A stretch of DNA of 64,000 nt from Viscum album (Eukaryota; Streptophyta; Magnoliopsida; Santalales; Viscaceae). The stretch covers positions 1,390,502,688 to 1,390,566,687 of the forward strand of contig OY728131.1 in the NCBI GenBank assembly GCA_963277665.1, given 5' to 3'. Below the pieces are notes generated by a model. The model searched no databases. It was not told the origin of the DNA and saw nothing but the letters and a program-made list of their open reading frames with translations. Numbering within the stretch: the stretch's first letter is position 1; every line of letters starts with the position of its first letter. Positions 48,125 to 62,459 of this stretch are shown here, piece after piece. A program made the position numbers and the translations under genes.

Positions 48125-51100
48125 AAGAGACCTGACTTCAATGAAGTATTACCTTTTTATAATATATAAAAATAGATATTATTTCCACGTATAGAAAGAT
48201 ACACTCTGTAGTCCGATAAAATAATGTCATAAATTACTATTGGATAAATAATATATAATAATTTAATGTTTCCTAATAATAATTTGAATATGAATTAAAC
48301 ATTTAATAAAAATTTCCCATCAAACACTAGTAATTGTAACTAATGGATTATTTTTCATATTTATGTTAATATGTAATTGAATAGAAAATTTATTTTCAAC
48401 ATAGTTGGTGATTTTGATTCTATTTTGAAAACATGTATTTCTTAAAATTATGGATGATTAAAAAAAATTAATAGATCACATTTTACTACCACAATAAAAT
48501 TTATGTATATCGTAATAAGAGTTTGGGATTACATTCCATCGACGTACTTGGATATGATTCACTATCAAGAGTTGGCCTAGAGATTCATGAATCAATTTAC
48601 AATAGTATTACTTTCTTTAATAATAATTACCTAAATATATTAAGATAATATCATGAATTATATGGACATACATGTCAACTACTCATTTAGAATAATTTAT
48701 AAAATAACATTGAACAGAATCCTCTGACATTGTGTCATAATATTATTTCTTAAAGTTTCTTTATTATAAATATAATTGTACATTTTCAACATATCTAGTG
48801 TAATATATTGACAGATATTATAATATAATTATATAGATATAATTTTCAACTACAATTAGTTTTAAGTGAAAAATAATTATCATTATATAATTATTTATTA
48901 TTTAAAATATATTTATATTCATCAATGATTAAAGATTTATAATATCTATGATTCAAGAATCAAAGAAAATAATGATTTATTATAAACAATGATAAGAAAA
49001 TTTATTCCATTATGACATAATGTCTAATTTTTACCAAATGGTCACTTAGATAAATGTTTTAGTAATAATACTATATAATCAATCTACTTGAATTTGTTAG
49101 AAAATTGATAATTCATTCACAAATCAACACTGATATAGGAATAAAACATCTTTTGGTTTTATAGAACACATATTTCTTCTTATAATCTCTATGTACTTAC
49201 TTGGTTCAAATATTTCAATACCCTTATATAAAACACATTGTATTTAATACCCAAGAAGTAAGATTGAAAAATTTAATTTTGAAGAATAAACATGATGTAG
49301 AAACATTATAAAATTTTTTTAGATTCAATTATAATTATATTCCATTACACATCATCAGAAAATAACATCATTATCCTTTTTTGCGCCCCTTGGTCTTTCA
49401 TAAAATGGTTGGGAGTTTTTTATTTTCCATATAATTATAGTTATTCATAGAGTCTTTTTTTCCATTCCTCTTATTTATTATAAGAAAATAATTATTATCA
49501 TTATTCATTACTTTAACTATATAGCTATACATAGTGATGGTATATGGGAGATACTTCTCAATATGTTTATTACTTAAATATAACAAAAAGTTAGAGAAGT
49601 ATTTAGGGAATGATGAAATAATGATATCTGTGAATAATTAATCAAGTAGTGGGAATCTTAAATTCATTTGACACTCAATATAGCTAATAAATTTGACTAC
49701 ATGGGGCCCAACTTGTGAACCTTCTCTAATATCACTTTTGACGTCTGACATAGAGATATCACACCATTCATGTATATATCTCTACTGATAATGATTATAA
49801 AGATGATTTGTTGTCACATCGATATCCATCATACCATGTGCCTTTATGAGCTTACAAGAAATGGACAATAAAATCAAAAACTAAACAACTAGATAATAAC
49901 TCATTTTTTTTGTATATATTAACCTTTCATTACTCATATCCATGGTGGTTGAATAAAGGATTGTGGATTATGTCACAAAATTATTACTTTTATGGTGTAA
50001 TTTATTCCATAAATACATGTACCTTTCCTATAAGTTACTACTAGTAATGTGATGGTATTTCCCTAGAATTGATCATTGGGATTATCTGGTAGATAAACAT
50101 TAAATTTTACTACAATTATATAAAATAGTATTATTGTTACCTTATTTTTCAACCAATTATTCATGGAAAAAATTTATAATTTTATTATTTGCCTCTCATT
50201 ATTTTATCAGTACCTAACTGTAAACACCATTGGACAAAGAATATCCTATTATGAAAAAAACTGTGTAGAAGGAATCTATATTTCACTTAATATAGATAGA
50301 GGACATGATAATATAAGAATTTATTTAGATAGGTAGTCTTTCCAGTTGTAGACATGTGGTTCCTTGATATGTTGAGTTGACTCCCCTATCCCTAAATCAA
50401 GATTTTACACATCCTTGACATTTTCTTCCAAATTTTTATTTTATAGACAAAGTCCATTAAAGCTATTAAATATTTGATTAAGTAAACCCACTATCTTTTT
50501 AATGTTTTCACAATAATTAAAATTACACTCAATTGAGGTTAAACTGATACTTTAACTAAAGTGTGAATCATAATTCAAAAAATTAGAGGAATATTCTGAC
50601 ATAATACATGATTGATGGATTTTTTTTCATTTTGATTATATTATAATTTTTTTAATTTTATAAGACATATTTAGTAAAAATTACAAAAGAGATTAAACAT
50701 ATACTGATAAATCATTCATTCCTAATCAATTAATTTTTATTCCATAATTTCATGTGCATCCATTTATTTATGTGTGATCACAATATGAAATTTATATAAT
50801 AAACCCAAAAAATCACATAAATGAAATAAATAAATAACATAATCATGAACCTATTATTTTAACGATTTATTCAGTGGAAAATAATGCAACCAATGACCAT
50901 TTGGGGAAAAAGTACTTATTGTAGACATGGAATGAGTTGCAATATTCTACATGTCATATTATGTATCATGTGGGTTGGTTTCATCCCTACTCTATATTGA
51001 GCCACCTCTGCATTTATGGATACTCCTTCCATTACATATAATTTAATATTTCACATAGGTGTTAGGAAACAAAGGATTGGTTAAGAGAAATTATATAAAA

Positions 51101-52800
51101 AATCCTTGGACACATTGTTCTTACATAATAAAGTATGGGGGGATAGCACAAAATTCATCAAATATAATTTTAAAACAAATAATTATAAAACCCATAATAT
51201 AAATATTAAATCAACTAAAACCAACGCATATATATGTCTAGTTTAAGCTCATGATCATTCAAACACATGTAATGGTAACTCATTTAAAATAATTGGCTAG
51301 TAATAATTTAAATTCAATCACCAATAAGATAGATCATATAATAATCAATATTATTTACAAGTAAAAAATTGTTTTTCAAAATTGTTTTTATGGTATTTAT
51401 CATTTTTATAAGAGCTATTTTAATCAGTGAAATTGTAATTATATTTTAATTTTTAGTTATTAAAAACTCATTCTTAAATCATTATTTTAAAATTCATTAC
51501 CTTTGATGTCGATTATATGAAAATCAATATTGGATTTATTTTTTATAATATTTATATACTCATTACTTATGTGGATGAAAAATACATCATGAAACATATG
51601 AAATTAAAATAATCAAAATAAATTTATAAAATGAAATAAATTACTTAATCATGTTTTCTGTACATGTTGTAGTTTCATTTTACTTAATTATAATTTGAGA
51701 AATGATTTCATGATACATCTATAGAATCGGTTTATAGGTCATTTCAATGTCCATATTCAAAATATGATATAAAAATTTTCATTTTATACATGATCCAAGA
51801 AAGTATTTTCCATCAAATAATAACTAATAATTAAAAAGAATATTGATTAAAAAATTTATTAATAATTAGATAAAACAATTGTAAAATACATAAAAATACC
51901 ATAATGATTTCATTGTTTAAGAATACATAGAATGCATAACCTAATTAAAGGAGGATTATATTTCAAATGAGAAAAGAAAAAGTTTAAAAAGATATAATGG
52001 ATAATTGGAAAATATAGTTTTTTTAATTGTTATAAATTTTATGCATTATGTGACAATTATATTTTTTTTGTGAAAATTATATAAACTTCATTTTTTTAAC
52101 TTCTTAAAATAGAATTTAAACATTAGTTATTTTAATAATTGATTGATAAAACTTTGAGTCAAAATATTTTTAACAGTTTTTGTGTAATAATGGAAATAAA
52201 AATATTATTATCAATGACTTTTATTAAATAACTGATTATAAAACCACCCTTAAAAATGTTTTTCTCATTGATTATAAAAAGAACCAATGTGAGAACATTT
52301 TTAATGGTAGTTATTAAATAATTGATGTTAGAATATTGATGTGAAATATATTTTTTCTTATTGAAATAAATTATTTATTTAGTCAATTAAATGAATTTAT
52401 CGAAACATTCAAAAAATATGTTCTAGATATACATTTATATTGTGATTTTAATTTTTTTTTATTAAATTCCATTATTAAAAAATTTAATAAAATATGAACA
52501 AAACTAGTACTTTGAATAAACTATGTGGCATCATATTTGAAGTACTCATCATGGATATTGTTTCAAAAAAATCACTTTCATGACCTATCACATAAAAACA
52601 AGTTACCTAATTTAATATTTTATAAAATAAACAAATGACACATGGAATACATGAAAATTAGGTTCTGTGTACTGATTTAATTAAAGTGGTTTATATATTA
52701 TGTAGTGCTAATACATGACATATTGTTTCAAAAATTATGAGGGAATACATTAATAATTTAATAACACATAAAAAATAACATTTTGAATCAATATATTTAT
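48125..52800. other. unassigned AT-rich DNA
   Basis: 4.7 kb without a recognisable domain in six frames. Only short frames occur, such as 49398-49586 on the minus strand. Some stretches are richer in mixed sequence: about 48510-48590, 49700-49860 and 50880-51150, where segments such as catggggcccaacttgtgaacc stand out. They may be non-coding parts of old LTR elements, but I found no paired ends. From 51150 to 52800 it is mostly low-complexity A/T. Confidence 0.35.
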
Positions 52801-53954
52801 ATAAATTTATGAGGTAACCGGAATGTAAAATGGTAACATGTCGTGTAACCTATTTATTACATGCATGTCATTCCTTACACACCATTTAATTAATACATTA
52901 CTTGTATTTGGATGTGCATTTTTCACTATGAAAACACATGTATCTCCCAACATGTCACACAACATGTTGTGTGCTAGTTGGTATATATCAACACTACAAA
53001 TGTATTCAATACATTTATGTGTATTAATTACATGAACATCCATAAAATCCATGGTTTATCCTGGTGATATTTATTATGATACATGTAATATATTTTTTGA
53101 TTACAAGTCATGTATTTCAATATATTCAACTTAGAATCAACAGACAATCCAGATGGATTCATTGAATATTATTCATTTTTTATTTGTTTTATCTATGTTA
53201 AATGAGTATTAAATTATGATTGGAAATAATGATCTCAAAAAAATTGATATTAATAACAAATTTATTGAAATGGAAACTGAATTTTTTAACAAAGAAATAA
53301 AGAATAATTTATAAATAATAATAAATATAACATGACCACTATAATACCACATAGAGGTTCCAGATACAACATAGTCACTTATTGGATCATGGTCCCAATC
53401 TTTAATTTTTGGGTTCAAGGGATACTTTATAATGAACATGTTGTGTAATTACATGTTCAATAATATTTTTTGATGAAAATGAAAAATGGTGCCAAAACTA
53501 AGGGGATGTTCACAAGGAATTTATAATTTATATAAAACATAATATGAAATATAACTTTGGCCTTAAGTTATTATTTTTTTATGATGTTGATTATCAGAAC
53601 CATGATTGGTGTGATTTTTTTTATTAAATGGACCAGAAAATATCCTTTTTAGTGGTGATCCACACATGTTCCTGTGATCACTGTAAAATTTCAATGGAAC
53701 ATTGGGTCTTAACATGGTCAGTTTACCATCTTACAATGATCACCTTCATTGCTTCATGTTCCTCCGTGATTAATTGAATCTATATTGTAATTATTTTTAT
53801 TGAGGGGATGTTTGTAATAGGGATATTTTATCTTAAAATTAATAGGAAACTCATGTGAAATTATTCATAGAGAGAGACTTATATATTTTTTAATGTGGTT
53901 TACAACAATTTTTTCCTCATTGGAGTATATCTAAAATAATTATCAGTTACAAAG
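52801..53954. other. unassigned DNA with a 16-bp perfect palindrome
   Basis: No gene was recognised. The frames 52807-53052 (minus) and 52838-53035 (plus) overlap on opposite strands and have no domain. ACACAACATGTTGTGT at 52957-52972 is a perfect palindrome, and catgtc followed by gtgta or acaca occurs twice (52837 and 52951). The rest, including the minus frame 53209-53439, has no recognisable feature. Confidence 0.4.
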
Positions 53955-54145
53955 GATTGAATCTATGATGGTTTCAAATTCAAAATTTTGTATCTACAAC
54001 AGATGTGTCTACAAAGGTTTGTATCCCAAATGGACTGTATCAACAATTGATGTATCTACAATAGATTGTATATATAATGGATTATATCTATAAGAGTTTT
54101 TATCTAAAATGGTATTAATCTACAAAACTTTGTATATCCAATATG
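53955..54145 (+). repeat. 16-bp minisatellite, about eleven units
   Basis: The core TTTGTATCTACAA recurs with a step of 15-17 bases. Unit starts are near 53988, 54004, 54019, 54036, 54051, 54067, 54083, 54099, 54115 and 54131. Units have drifted (tgtatcaacaattg, tatatctataagag, ttatctaaaatgg), so it is old. It has no coding frame. Confidence 0.75.
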
Positions 54146-55590
54146 TATAACTAATTATTTATAATCCTTATGATAGGGTGAAAATATTACATAATTGCAT
54201 AGGGTACCTTAAATATATATAAAACCTATAAATATCAAAGTACAATATAAAATGATAATATTTACATTTTTATTCGAGGAATCCACTAACCCATGCAATG
54301 ATAATCATTATTTTAACTTCAAAAACATAAATATTTATCACTAGACCGAATACTCAATCTTCCAATGCCCCTAAATATTTATTGAACCCTACATATTTTC
54401 ATATATAAAGATTATTTGTTAAATATATAAATAAATTGAAACTATATTATCTTTCTAGTGAATAATAATTTATTTAATATCTATGATCAATATAATAGAT
54501 AATATATATTATTTCATACCATTGAAAAGGTATTTATTTATACTATTAAATATAAATAATATTTTAGATGGATCAATGGAAACATTAAGTGTGGGACCCT
54601 CTATAATTATTCCAGAATAAAACTAAAAAATTATTATGATGTCCAAAATAAGCCTTTAGAAACACAATATAGCACTCAATATGAAGATATTCAGGCCATG
54701 GTGATAGGAATAAAAAATGATTCATTATCATGTAATATTATCCATTTTTCAGAGATCTCATTATGTAGTTTATATACATCTATCATCAACCTTTATGCTT
54801 GATACATCATTCTATGACATCATGAAATAATCCCATCCCCACACCATGACCATGTAACTTTGTTTTAATGTTTCATTTTAATAAATGTTCAAATAATTAA
54901 AATTCAATAAACTATGGAAGAGAAATGTACTTTCATGAATTATTTGTTAATATAATATCACTAGTAATGCACCTAATGTTCCCAAATTCACTGTGAATAT
55001 ATAACACCACAATTTATGAAAAAACATTCAATTACATGTCATGATATAAATTAATAATACTATTTTTTTTAAATGGATAAATATAGATGATTATAGATAG
55101 TAATTCAAATAACATGAAAACCTATGGAATTCCACTTGTTGGGTTTGTCCATTTGATCCTCTTAACTTGTAGATCATCAAGTGTGGTCTTTTTGAAAATA
55201 ATTATCATCCTATTATGTGTAATCACACTATATTGTTAGTATTCCATGTTTCACATCACATAATATCATCAAAGCCATAATAATATCTACTTATGATATA
55301 TCATTACAAAATCACAAACTTCTCATCATACCAGAGTACTATTATGACCTATTTTGATGCAATAGATACTCTATTAAATTTTCAGATTAAATGTATTTCG
55401 AATATTATTCATCAAGTTATAGGTCATATAGTAATATTAATTTCTATGAATATTTTGGATATATAAAGTAAAAACTACTTGGTAATAAGGAACAAAATGC
55501 AACATTAATCCTGTAATAAATCCATACAAATTGACGCCTTTTTATATCTTCTTCGATGCATTCTTAGAATTAGTATCTGAATTCTAGAAC
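54146..55590. other. unassigned AT-rich DNA
   Basis: No domain was recognised on either strand. A mixed-sequence stretch at 54560-54860 (aagtgtgggaccctctataatt, ccatccccacaccatgacc) may be part of an unrecognised element. No ends were found. Confidence 0.3.
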
Positions 55591-56303
55591 CAAATCTCAT
55601 TACTATATATGTAGAGTAGGGAGTCATACCATACCAAATCCACTACACTTTTACACATGGTAGGGCCCATGATGATCCTCTACAACAACGTTCCATTTCA
55701 TGACCTCTACCCCCTCAACAAGGGTAGGATCCCACAAATACATATTTGACATAAACTATATCACATAGTTTGGTTTGTGATAGAACCTTCTCACTCATGG
55801 TGAGTCTATATATCGATATCAAAACCACTACCTTGTATCTCTTGGTGAGGTTCTATAAAATAGTTCTAACCACTACCCTATCACATAGGGTAGGGTCTCA
55901 TACTATAGTCCTGACCACTCCCCTATCAATCAAGGTCGGGTATCAAAACCACATACTAGACCAACACTCTATCAATCTAGGTAGTACCTATTAACACACT
56001 CTCACTCAGTTTGAGTCCATACATATGTATCATGACCACTAACCATTCACATAGGTTTGGGTCCTACAATATAGTCTATAACACTACCCTCTTACTCACG
56101 AAAGGGTCTTGTAATCACATCATGGACTTTCACTATATCTCTAATAGTGGTCTCCATGAGAACCCTATGTATCATGGTGTGGTTATATATCTACTTCTTA
56201 ACCAATAACCACTTAATAAAGGTAGGGCTATGAACTGGTGTTCTAACCACAACCCTCCCACTCAAGGTTGGGCCCCATAATCATATCATAGAGCGACACC
56301 TTA
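55590..56303 (+). repeat. 45-46-bp tandem array next to F's LTR
   Basis: Units begin with CCACTACCCT and contain a GGTAGGGT-like segment and CATA/TCATG-like end. Starts near 55825, 55870, 55915, 55961, 56036, 56082 and 56127 give steps of 45-46 bases (one double gap holds two shorter units). Earlier, more diverged units reach back to about 55590. Within units ACCCT...AGGGT form short inverted arms. The frames 55770-55994 and 56011-56208 are only the repeats read through. The array ends at the LTR of F. Confidence 0.8.
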
Positions 56304-59300
56304 TGTAACACCCCATGATTTTAGAATGTATTTTCCTTTAAATTAATATTTTTTTTAAATATAATGTTTCACAAGAAACCCTAAACATAAAAAACCACAA
56401 TAAATTTTAAAAAATATATGTAATAGGAAAATGAAAAAATTATGTAGTTAATTATTCATTATATTGATCATTTTTTATCATGGATATGAGGTAGCTCACT
56501 AGGGTTTTTGGTAGAATAGACCAAGAAGAACATGAAAATTTACGACTTGCATGAAATAATTTGTGATAGATGTTTATTAATTTGGAAATCACGATGATAT
56601 CCATGATAAATTAATTAAAACATATGGATACCACCATTATACATCTTACCTAACATCTAATTTAAAGAGTAATAGGGTTTTTTATGTATACATTAGGATG
56701 ATATAAACATGTAACTACTAATGTACTAAATTTTACATCTATTTTTATATATTAAGTATTTTTTTCTATGGATTAATATTAAAGAATGAATTCATTTAAA
56801 TATTGAAATTTTTATTTAATAAAAAATTATTGATTAGATTAAATTAATTCTTTTGTAAGTGAAAAATAAATTACATATAAAATTATTTAATGAAATAATG
56901 GAAGAAAATTTTATATGTATAATATATTATAAATAATTAAAATTAATTTATTCTAATGAATTATTAAAATAAAAATTTTCAATTTAAAAACATATTTTAA
57001 AAAATATTTAATTATTAATTGATGTGAAATAAGATTAAAACCACATATATTTTAATAAAAATGTTTGAACACTAATAATTTATGATTATAGCTTCTTTTT
57101 CATTTAAAATATAAATTATTAAATTTTAGAATTTGGATATGATAAAATTTATTTATTTTTTAGATTTTAACTTTTCAAAATATGATTAGTATGATTTTTT
57201 TATTATTTTCTAAAAAAGATTCTTTTTAATGAACATGAACATATTCAGTTTTATAAATAATGAAACATTTATTACATTATCATGTTAAAATAATTGATTA
57301 GAAATTTTGTAAACATTTTTAATGGAAAAAATGTATTCAAGGAGTAGAATAAATCTTTTAATATTTATATTTTTAATTTAGAAACATATGATTTATAATT
57401 TGAAACTTATGTATTTTATTTTAATAATTATGTTTTATTGTTTTCACAAAAATAGTTATTCAAATGAATCCATTCTATTTTTGATTGGTATGAAAATAAA
57501 ATAAACCACCATTATTAATCATGCACTAATACATAACCATATTATTAATTCTATCTATAATCGTTATCCTAAATATGTATTTTTATGGTTAAAAATATTA
57601 TTTAAAAAAACTACTATATTTTGAGCACTTCATTTAAAGATAGTTTTTATAACCTTTAGAAATATAATTAAAATTAATTATATTTATAATTAGAATAAAA
57701 CAACTAGGTAATATGTTCAATTTCGTTTTCATGAACGAATATAATTTACTGTGGTAAAAATTAGTCATCATAATAAAATATAAAAAGTGGTAAAAGTGTT
57801 AAATATATTGGTAAAGTAAAGAAATATAAAAAAATGATTTTTTAAATTTATTTATAATGAATTTAACAAACATAAATTATATTATACTCACTAATTTTCA
57901 TTTTTCGATTCACTTTCCTAAAATATGAAATTAATTTTTATATTAAAAAATTAATATTTAAAAAAATTCCAAAGATCTCACTAATTAAAGGACCCCTTTA
58001 ACACCTCGATTATAATCATAAAGAAATCATCATAAAATAATTTTGATATTAAAAAAAATTTCAAAACACTCATATTAATTTCCTAAATGTTCTGGTCTCA
58101 TTAAAATACGACCCATCAAAGGCCTAATCCAATTATCCTATGTGTCTTGTCAAGAAGTAATGTCACAATACACAATTCCTAGCTCATTTCCATTCATTTA
58201 AATTTACTTATTCTACTTATGATAATTATATTATATCCATATGAAAATGATGAAACAATTAACATTTATATAATTAAATATTATTATGTTGATGTAATAT
58301 CAATTATTTACCACCCACTTTTCCATTCAAAAATGGTAAATGTCACCCGTATTATGGACGTTCACTACCAACCTGGATGACATTATTCCTTTTTTATCAC
58401 CAAATTACATAAAAGTTTACAAAATTGGATTTCATGAATTTATTGATATTTATTACATGAATAAACCCTTAGGGTTCTGCTGAGTTATGGCTTCACTTGT
58501 GGGTCTTAGTGAGATCTTGACTTCAAATCTCACTGATTACTTCCCTGCATTATGTGTTTTGTTATTTTCAGTGTATTGTATCACATTTACCTATAATTAT
58601 TTCATATAACATGATTAATATTATAATAAATAAATTTATAGTTACATTAATTATATATTGATTAATACACATATTGACATTATCCTCACAAAACAATCAT
58701 ACTGAGACATCCCTCATAATCTAAATTTACCTTACACAATATAATGATTTATTTTACATTGTGAAAATTATGGAGATATTTTAACTATCTAAAAAATCCA
58801 TTGAAAATTATCAAGATACCAAATATGTTTTATTGAAATTAAGCAAACAACCCAAAGGGGTCAAAAACTATAAAATCTATATAATAAATAAATGAAATAT
58901 GATTGTGAATGGTTCTTAAAAAATTATATATATATGAAAAATGTTCCTAATATTGTATTTGAGAAATATAATTTATTTATTTAGGAGATTAGATTCTAAT
59001 ACCAAGTGATTTTGGACATTAGATAAGGTAACTTATAAACTATCCTCTTTTACTCTGGATTATACATTCTCTCACTATCTCACATCATCTCTCAAAATTT
59101 GAAATTTAATTATATTATAATCTCTATATATGCATCTCACATATTTATTATGTTTTTTCACCATTCACTACTTTGGTAATACATGTTTTCCAGTTCCCTT
59201 CGATATCATTCTTTAAAACAAACCTATTTAATGGGAACATTCCAATTCATTAATTGTTTTCATGTGATAATATTTAAAACCTTGTTCCATTCTATGATAT

Positions 59301-60218
59301 CAAAAAAGTAATAAAAATTTAAGGGATAAAATTTCTGATTTATTAATGATATTTTTGAAAACACCATGATTTGACTTTGTTTAGTGGTTCTTTAGTCTCT
59401 CCTTATACCATCAATTAAGATGATAAATATTATACCTACTTCTTTACTTAATTCTTACTATTATTTTCCCTAAAGAGTCATCTTAAGAATTATACCTCGT
59501 CATTCCATTATAAATATAATTTCTTTTAATCATTTCTTGGAAATAATTATGATTTATCCTTTGGTTATGTTTTGCGACAAGATTATGTAACCCATTCCTA
59601 TATCATGATTTTTTCTCTTAATTATTCTATGTGAGTGATTTTATTTTATGAGACATGAAAACAAGAACATAATAAGATATAATTGGTGAAAAAATTACAA
59701 CCCTCTTATTTATTTGGAATTATTTTTATTTTATAATATATAATTTAAGCTTTATAATTTGTAAGCCTAGCATAGTATGTGTATATTTTGTTAATAGTGA
59801 GCCTTTTCTTGTAACTATGATGTCATGTTTTATGTAGTTTCCACATTCCTATGATGGAATGTTCCTATTATATTTACATCATTATTCTCTGAAACCCTAT
59901 TATTATCCACTTTTATGATATCATATTTTTCTCATTTAATATTATGTTACACTTCATATTTATTTATTTATTGAAAATTTAACTCACCTTTTTCTTTAGT
60001 TTATTTCTCTAGGTTATCCTATAAAGTAATAAAATTTAAAATGGAAAACATGATACACCTTATGTAGATTTAAATGAATATTATATATTTCATTTTAATA
60101 TTTATTTAATATGTATCCAATATAAAAAAGATGATATACCACTACATTTTTGGGTTTCTAGATGAATATTATTATTCAAATCGTGTTATAATATATGTGT
60201 GAGACACTGGTTGTTACT
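56304..60218 (+). repeat. 5' LTR of element F (Tekay-like chromovirus)
   Basis: It starts TGTAACACCCCATGATT, the same opening as A's LTR (TGTAACACCCCATGATT at 25212). It ends ggttgttact (60209-60218), two bases before a Met-tRNA primer site, with the same spacing as in A. Its length of 3.9 kb is similar to A and E. A mixed-sequence block with cactgattacttccctgc and gttttgttattttcag (58528-58571) lies where A has cactgagcatct..tttttctag. No coding sequence is present. The middle part is very AT-rich. The 3' end of F lies beyond the window. Confidence 0.75.
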
Positions 60219-60220
60219 CT

Positions 60221-60229
60221 TGGTATGAA
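60221..60229 (+). other. primer-binding site (initiator Met-tRNA) of element F
   Basis: TGGTATGA, two bases after the LTR end, differs at one base from the standard TGGTATCA, and is followed by aataaag, much as A has aataaat. It shows F is oriented plus and that its interior begins here. Confidence 0.65.
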
Positions 60230-60639
60230 ATAAAGTGATTGTTATTTTTTGGTATTTAGACTATAACACATTAGAAAAACCATAAATATAAATATATATA
60301 TATATATAAATATATATATATTGGAAAAATTTCTACAATATTATTAAATAAAAGAGCATGTGGATTCCTACAGTAGTGGAAATGCAGTTTTTAACATCAG
60401 AGAAATGGAGGTGGTTTCTTCATATTGATGAAAAAAGTTTGTGCTAGAGATTTTCTATGTTAGTTATATGAAAACCGATGGAAAAAATTATATATAAATG
60501 GTTTTTTTATTAGTTTTTAGTAAAACTAAAACAAAAAACCGTTGATGATTTTATTTTTGGAGTCAGGTTTTAAAAACAAATATGCCAACATAATTATTTT
60601 TTCATTGGCTTTCTAATAACTGATGTAAAAAATCATTCA

Positions 60640-62455
60640 AAATCTTTTATTCTTGAAGAATCCTTAATTATTTTGATCTAAAAACCCTCAAATTCATGAA
60701 GAATCCCTCCAAAATCACAAAGACATTGAATGTGACCCAGTGATCTGTAATGCCATTATTGTTGATTTTCGTTGATTTTCAGGATCTACCGTCTATATTC
60801 TACATTTTTTTCAATTACTTCATCACCACTATAAAATTTTCCTCTCGAAAACATATTCCAAACACAAATCATGGTTTTATTTTAGTTATTTGTTATTCTT
60901 TAATGGTTTTTTTAAATAAATTTCATGTAGATCAAGCAGGGGGTGTTTATTATTATAACACTTTCAAGGGATGAAGTCTGAATTAATGATCAATGAAAAT
61001 TTGAACAATTAATTTTATATGATGACTTTTAAATTTTAAAGATAAATTATTTATACCGGTAATCCTATTTACAGTCTAATACTTAGTTTGAATTGAGACT
61101 GTTTTCTCAATCAATTACATACGCTATGACTGCAAACACACATTATGTTATCAAATAATGTAATGTCAGGTACAGTGAACTGATGACATTTATATTGTTA
61201 TATAATTCTACAACAATTACCACCAGTTGAACTCCCAAATGGTCTTAATGAGTATGTTATATCATATGTTGAGATAGATTTTATTATTATAGTATTACAT
61301 CATTATCATGAGATGCGTGTGAGAGAATTAATGATTTTTTAATAAATTAGAGTTGTAGTTCTGAGATATTATATTTCCTTATCAATTATAATATCAATAA
61401 ACCACATGTACATAATATAGAAGAAAATTACAATTTTTTTCGTCTCATATCTGATTTTTTCAATATAATTATCAAGAGTTTTTATTAAAGTTGATTCTAT
61501 TTATATTTTATTAGTTTATATAAATATATTTAAATGTTAATTTGTTTTAATATATTCACCAATTATATTGAGATATTAGGTATTTAATGGATCATAATTG
61601 GTAAAATATATGAATAACCATTGGGGAATATTAAAAAGGAGTTGATGAATTCTATTAATTTTCTAAATGAAATATTCCAAAAATTTATTTCATTTTTTAT
61701 TCGTGTGTGTTGTGTTTGAATATAAGAATGATAAACACCACAAAAATCAAGTATCATTTAATTTGTTATGTTTTTGGCCTTAATTAAACTTTTTGTATAT
61801 GGCATGGTGAAATAACTATAAATTCAATAGATAATGTTGATTACAATATTCATAATGTGACATAGAATTATATTTAAGATTTAATTCATAATAAATGTGA
61901 TAAAAATTTGAAAAAACATATTGTGTTGAATTATTTTATGGAAATTCTAAGAAACCATTATTCCCAGGTTATAAAAAATATATTATGTTATCATCCGTTT
62001 TGATATTGGTTAACCTGGATGAATTTATTGGTTTGAGTTATAAACATTTAACTAAATTACATTATCCAATAAAATATATACTTCCATAAGGAAATAGTAT
62101 TCCAAATTCCAATAATGAGGTGAAGAAAATATTATTCCCAATTGGATTGGGGTGTAAAAAAACATTATTTCCCCAATTATTGTGTTTTGTATAGGAATGA
62201 ATATGAATTTTTCTCCAACAGTCTTATATGTTGAACATCACACTATTAGATGGATGAAAAAGTCAATTCAGATTTATTCTTAGGTACTGATATATAACAT
62301 CATTCTAAATCAAAAAAATTCATAAAATTATAACATAATATATTTATGATAAATTAACTAGGATTCATTTTCCGATACCTAAATAAATTTTAATGCTATA
62401 GAAATTTGGTACCTTTCAATAATTCCCCATTTGAAGTGACTATTTTAAGATTCAA
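60640..62455 (+). other. CACTA 5' region, no clear exon
   Basis: Between the subterminal repeats and the recognisable transposase there are 1.8 kb where the transposase N-terminus should lie. The frame 60750-60974 (MPLLLIFVDFQDLPSIFYIF and following) has no known motif and starts within likely leader sequence. Splice sites cannot be assigned because decay is too strong. Confidence 0.4.
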
Positions 62456-62459
62456 TTGA

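Noticed and set aside
52807..53052. Overlapping opposite-strand frames as small genes
   Set aside because: They overlap on opposite strands around a palindromic region, have no domain, and show no codon pattern distinct from the flanks.
55770..56208. Two plus-strand frames of 74 and 65 codons
   Set aside because: They are translations of the 45-46-bp tandem array. The apparent peptide repeats come from the DNA repeat.
55590..56303. CRISPR-like array
   Set aside because: The units are contiguous and diverge along their whole length. There are no constant repeats separated by unique spacers, and the DNA is from a plant.
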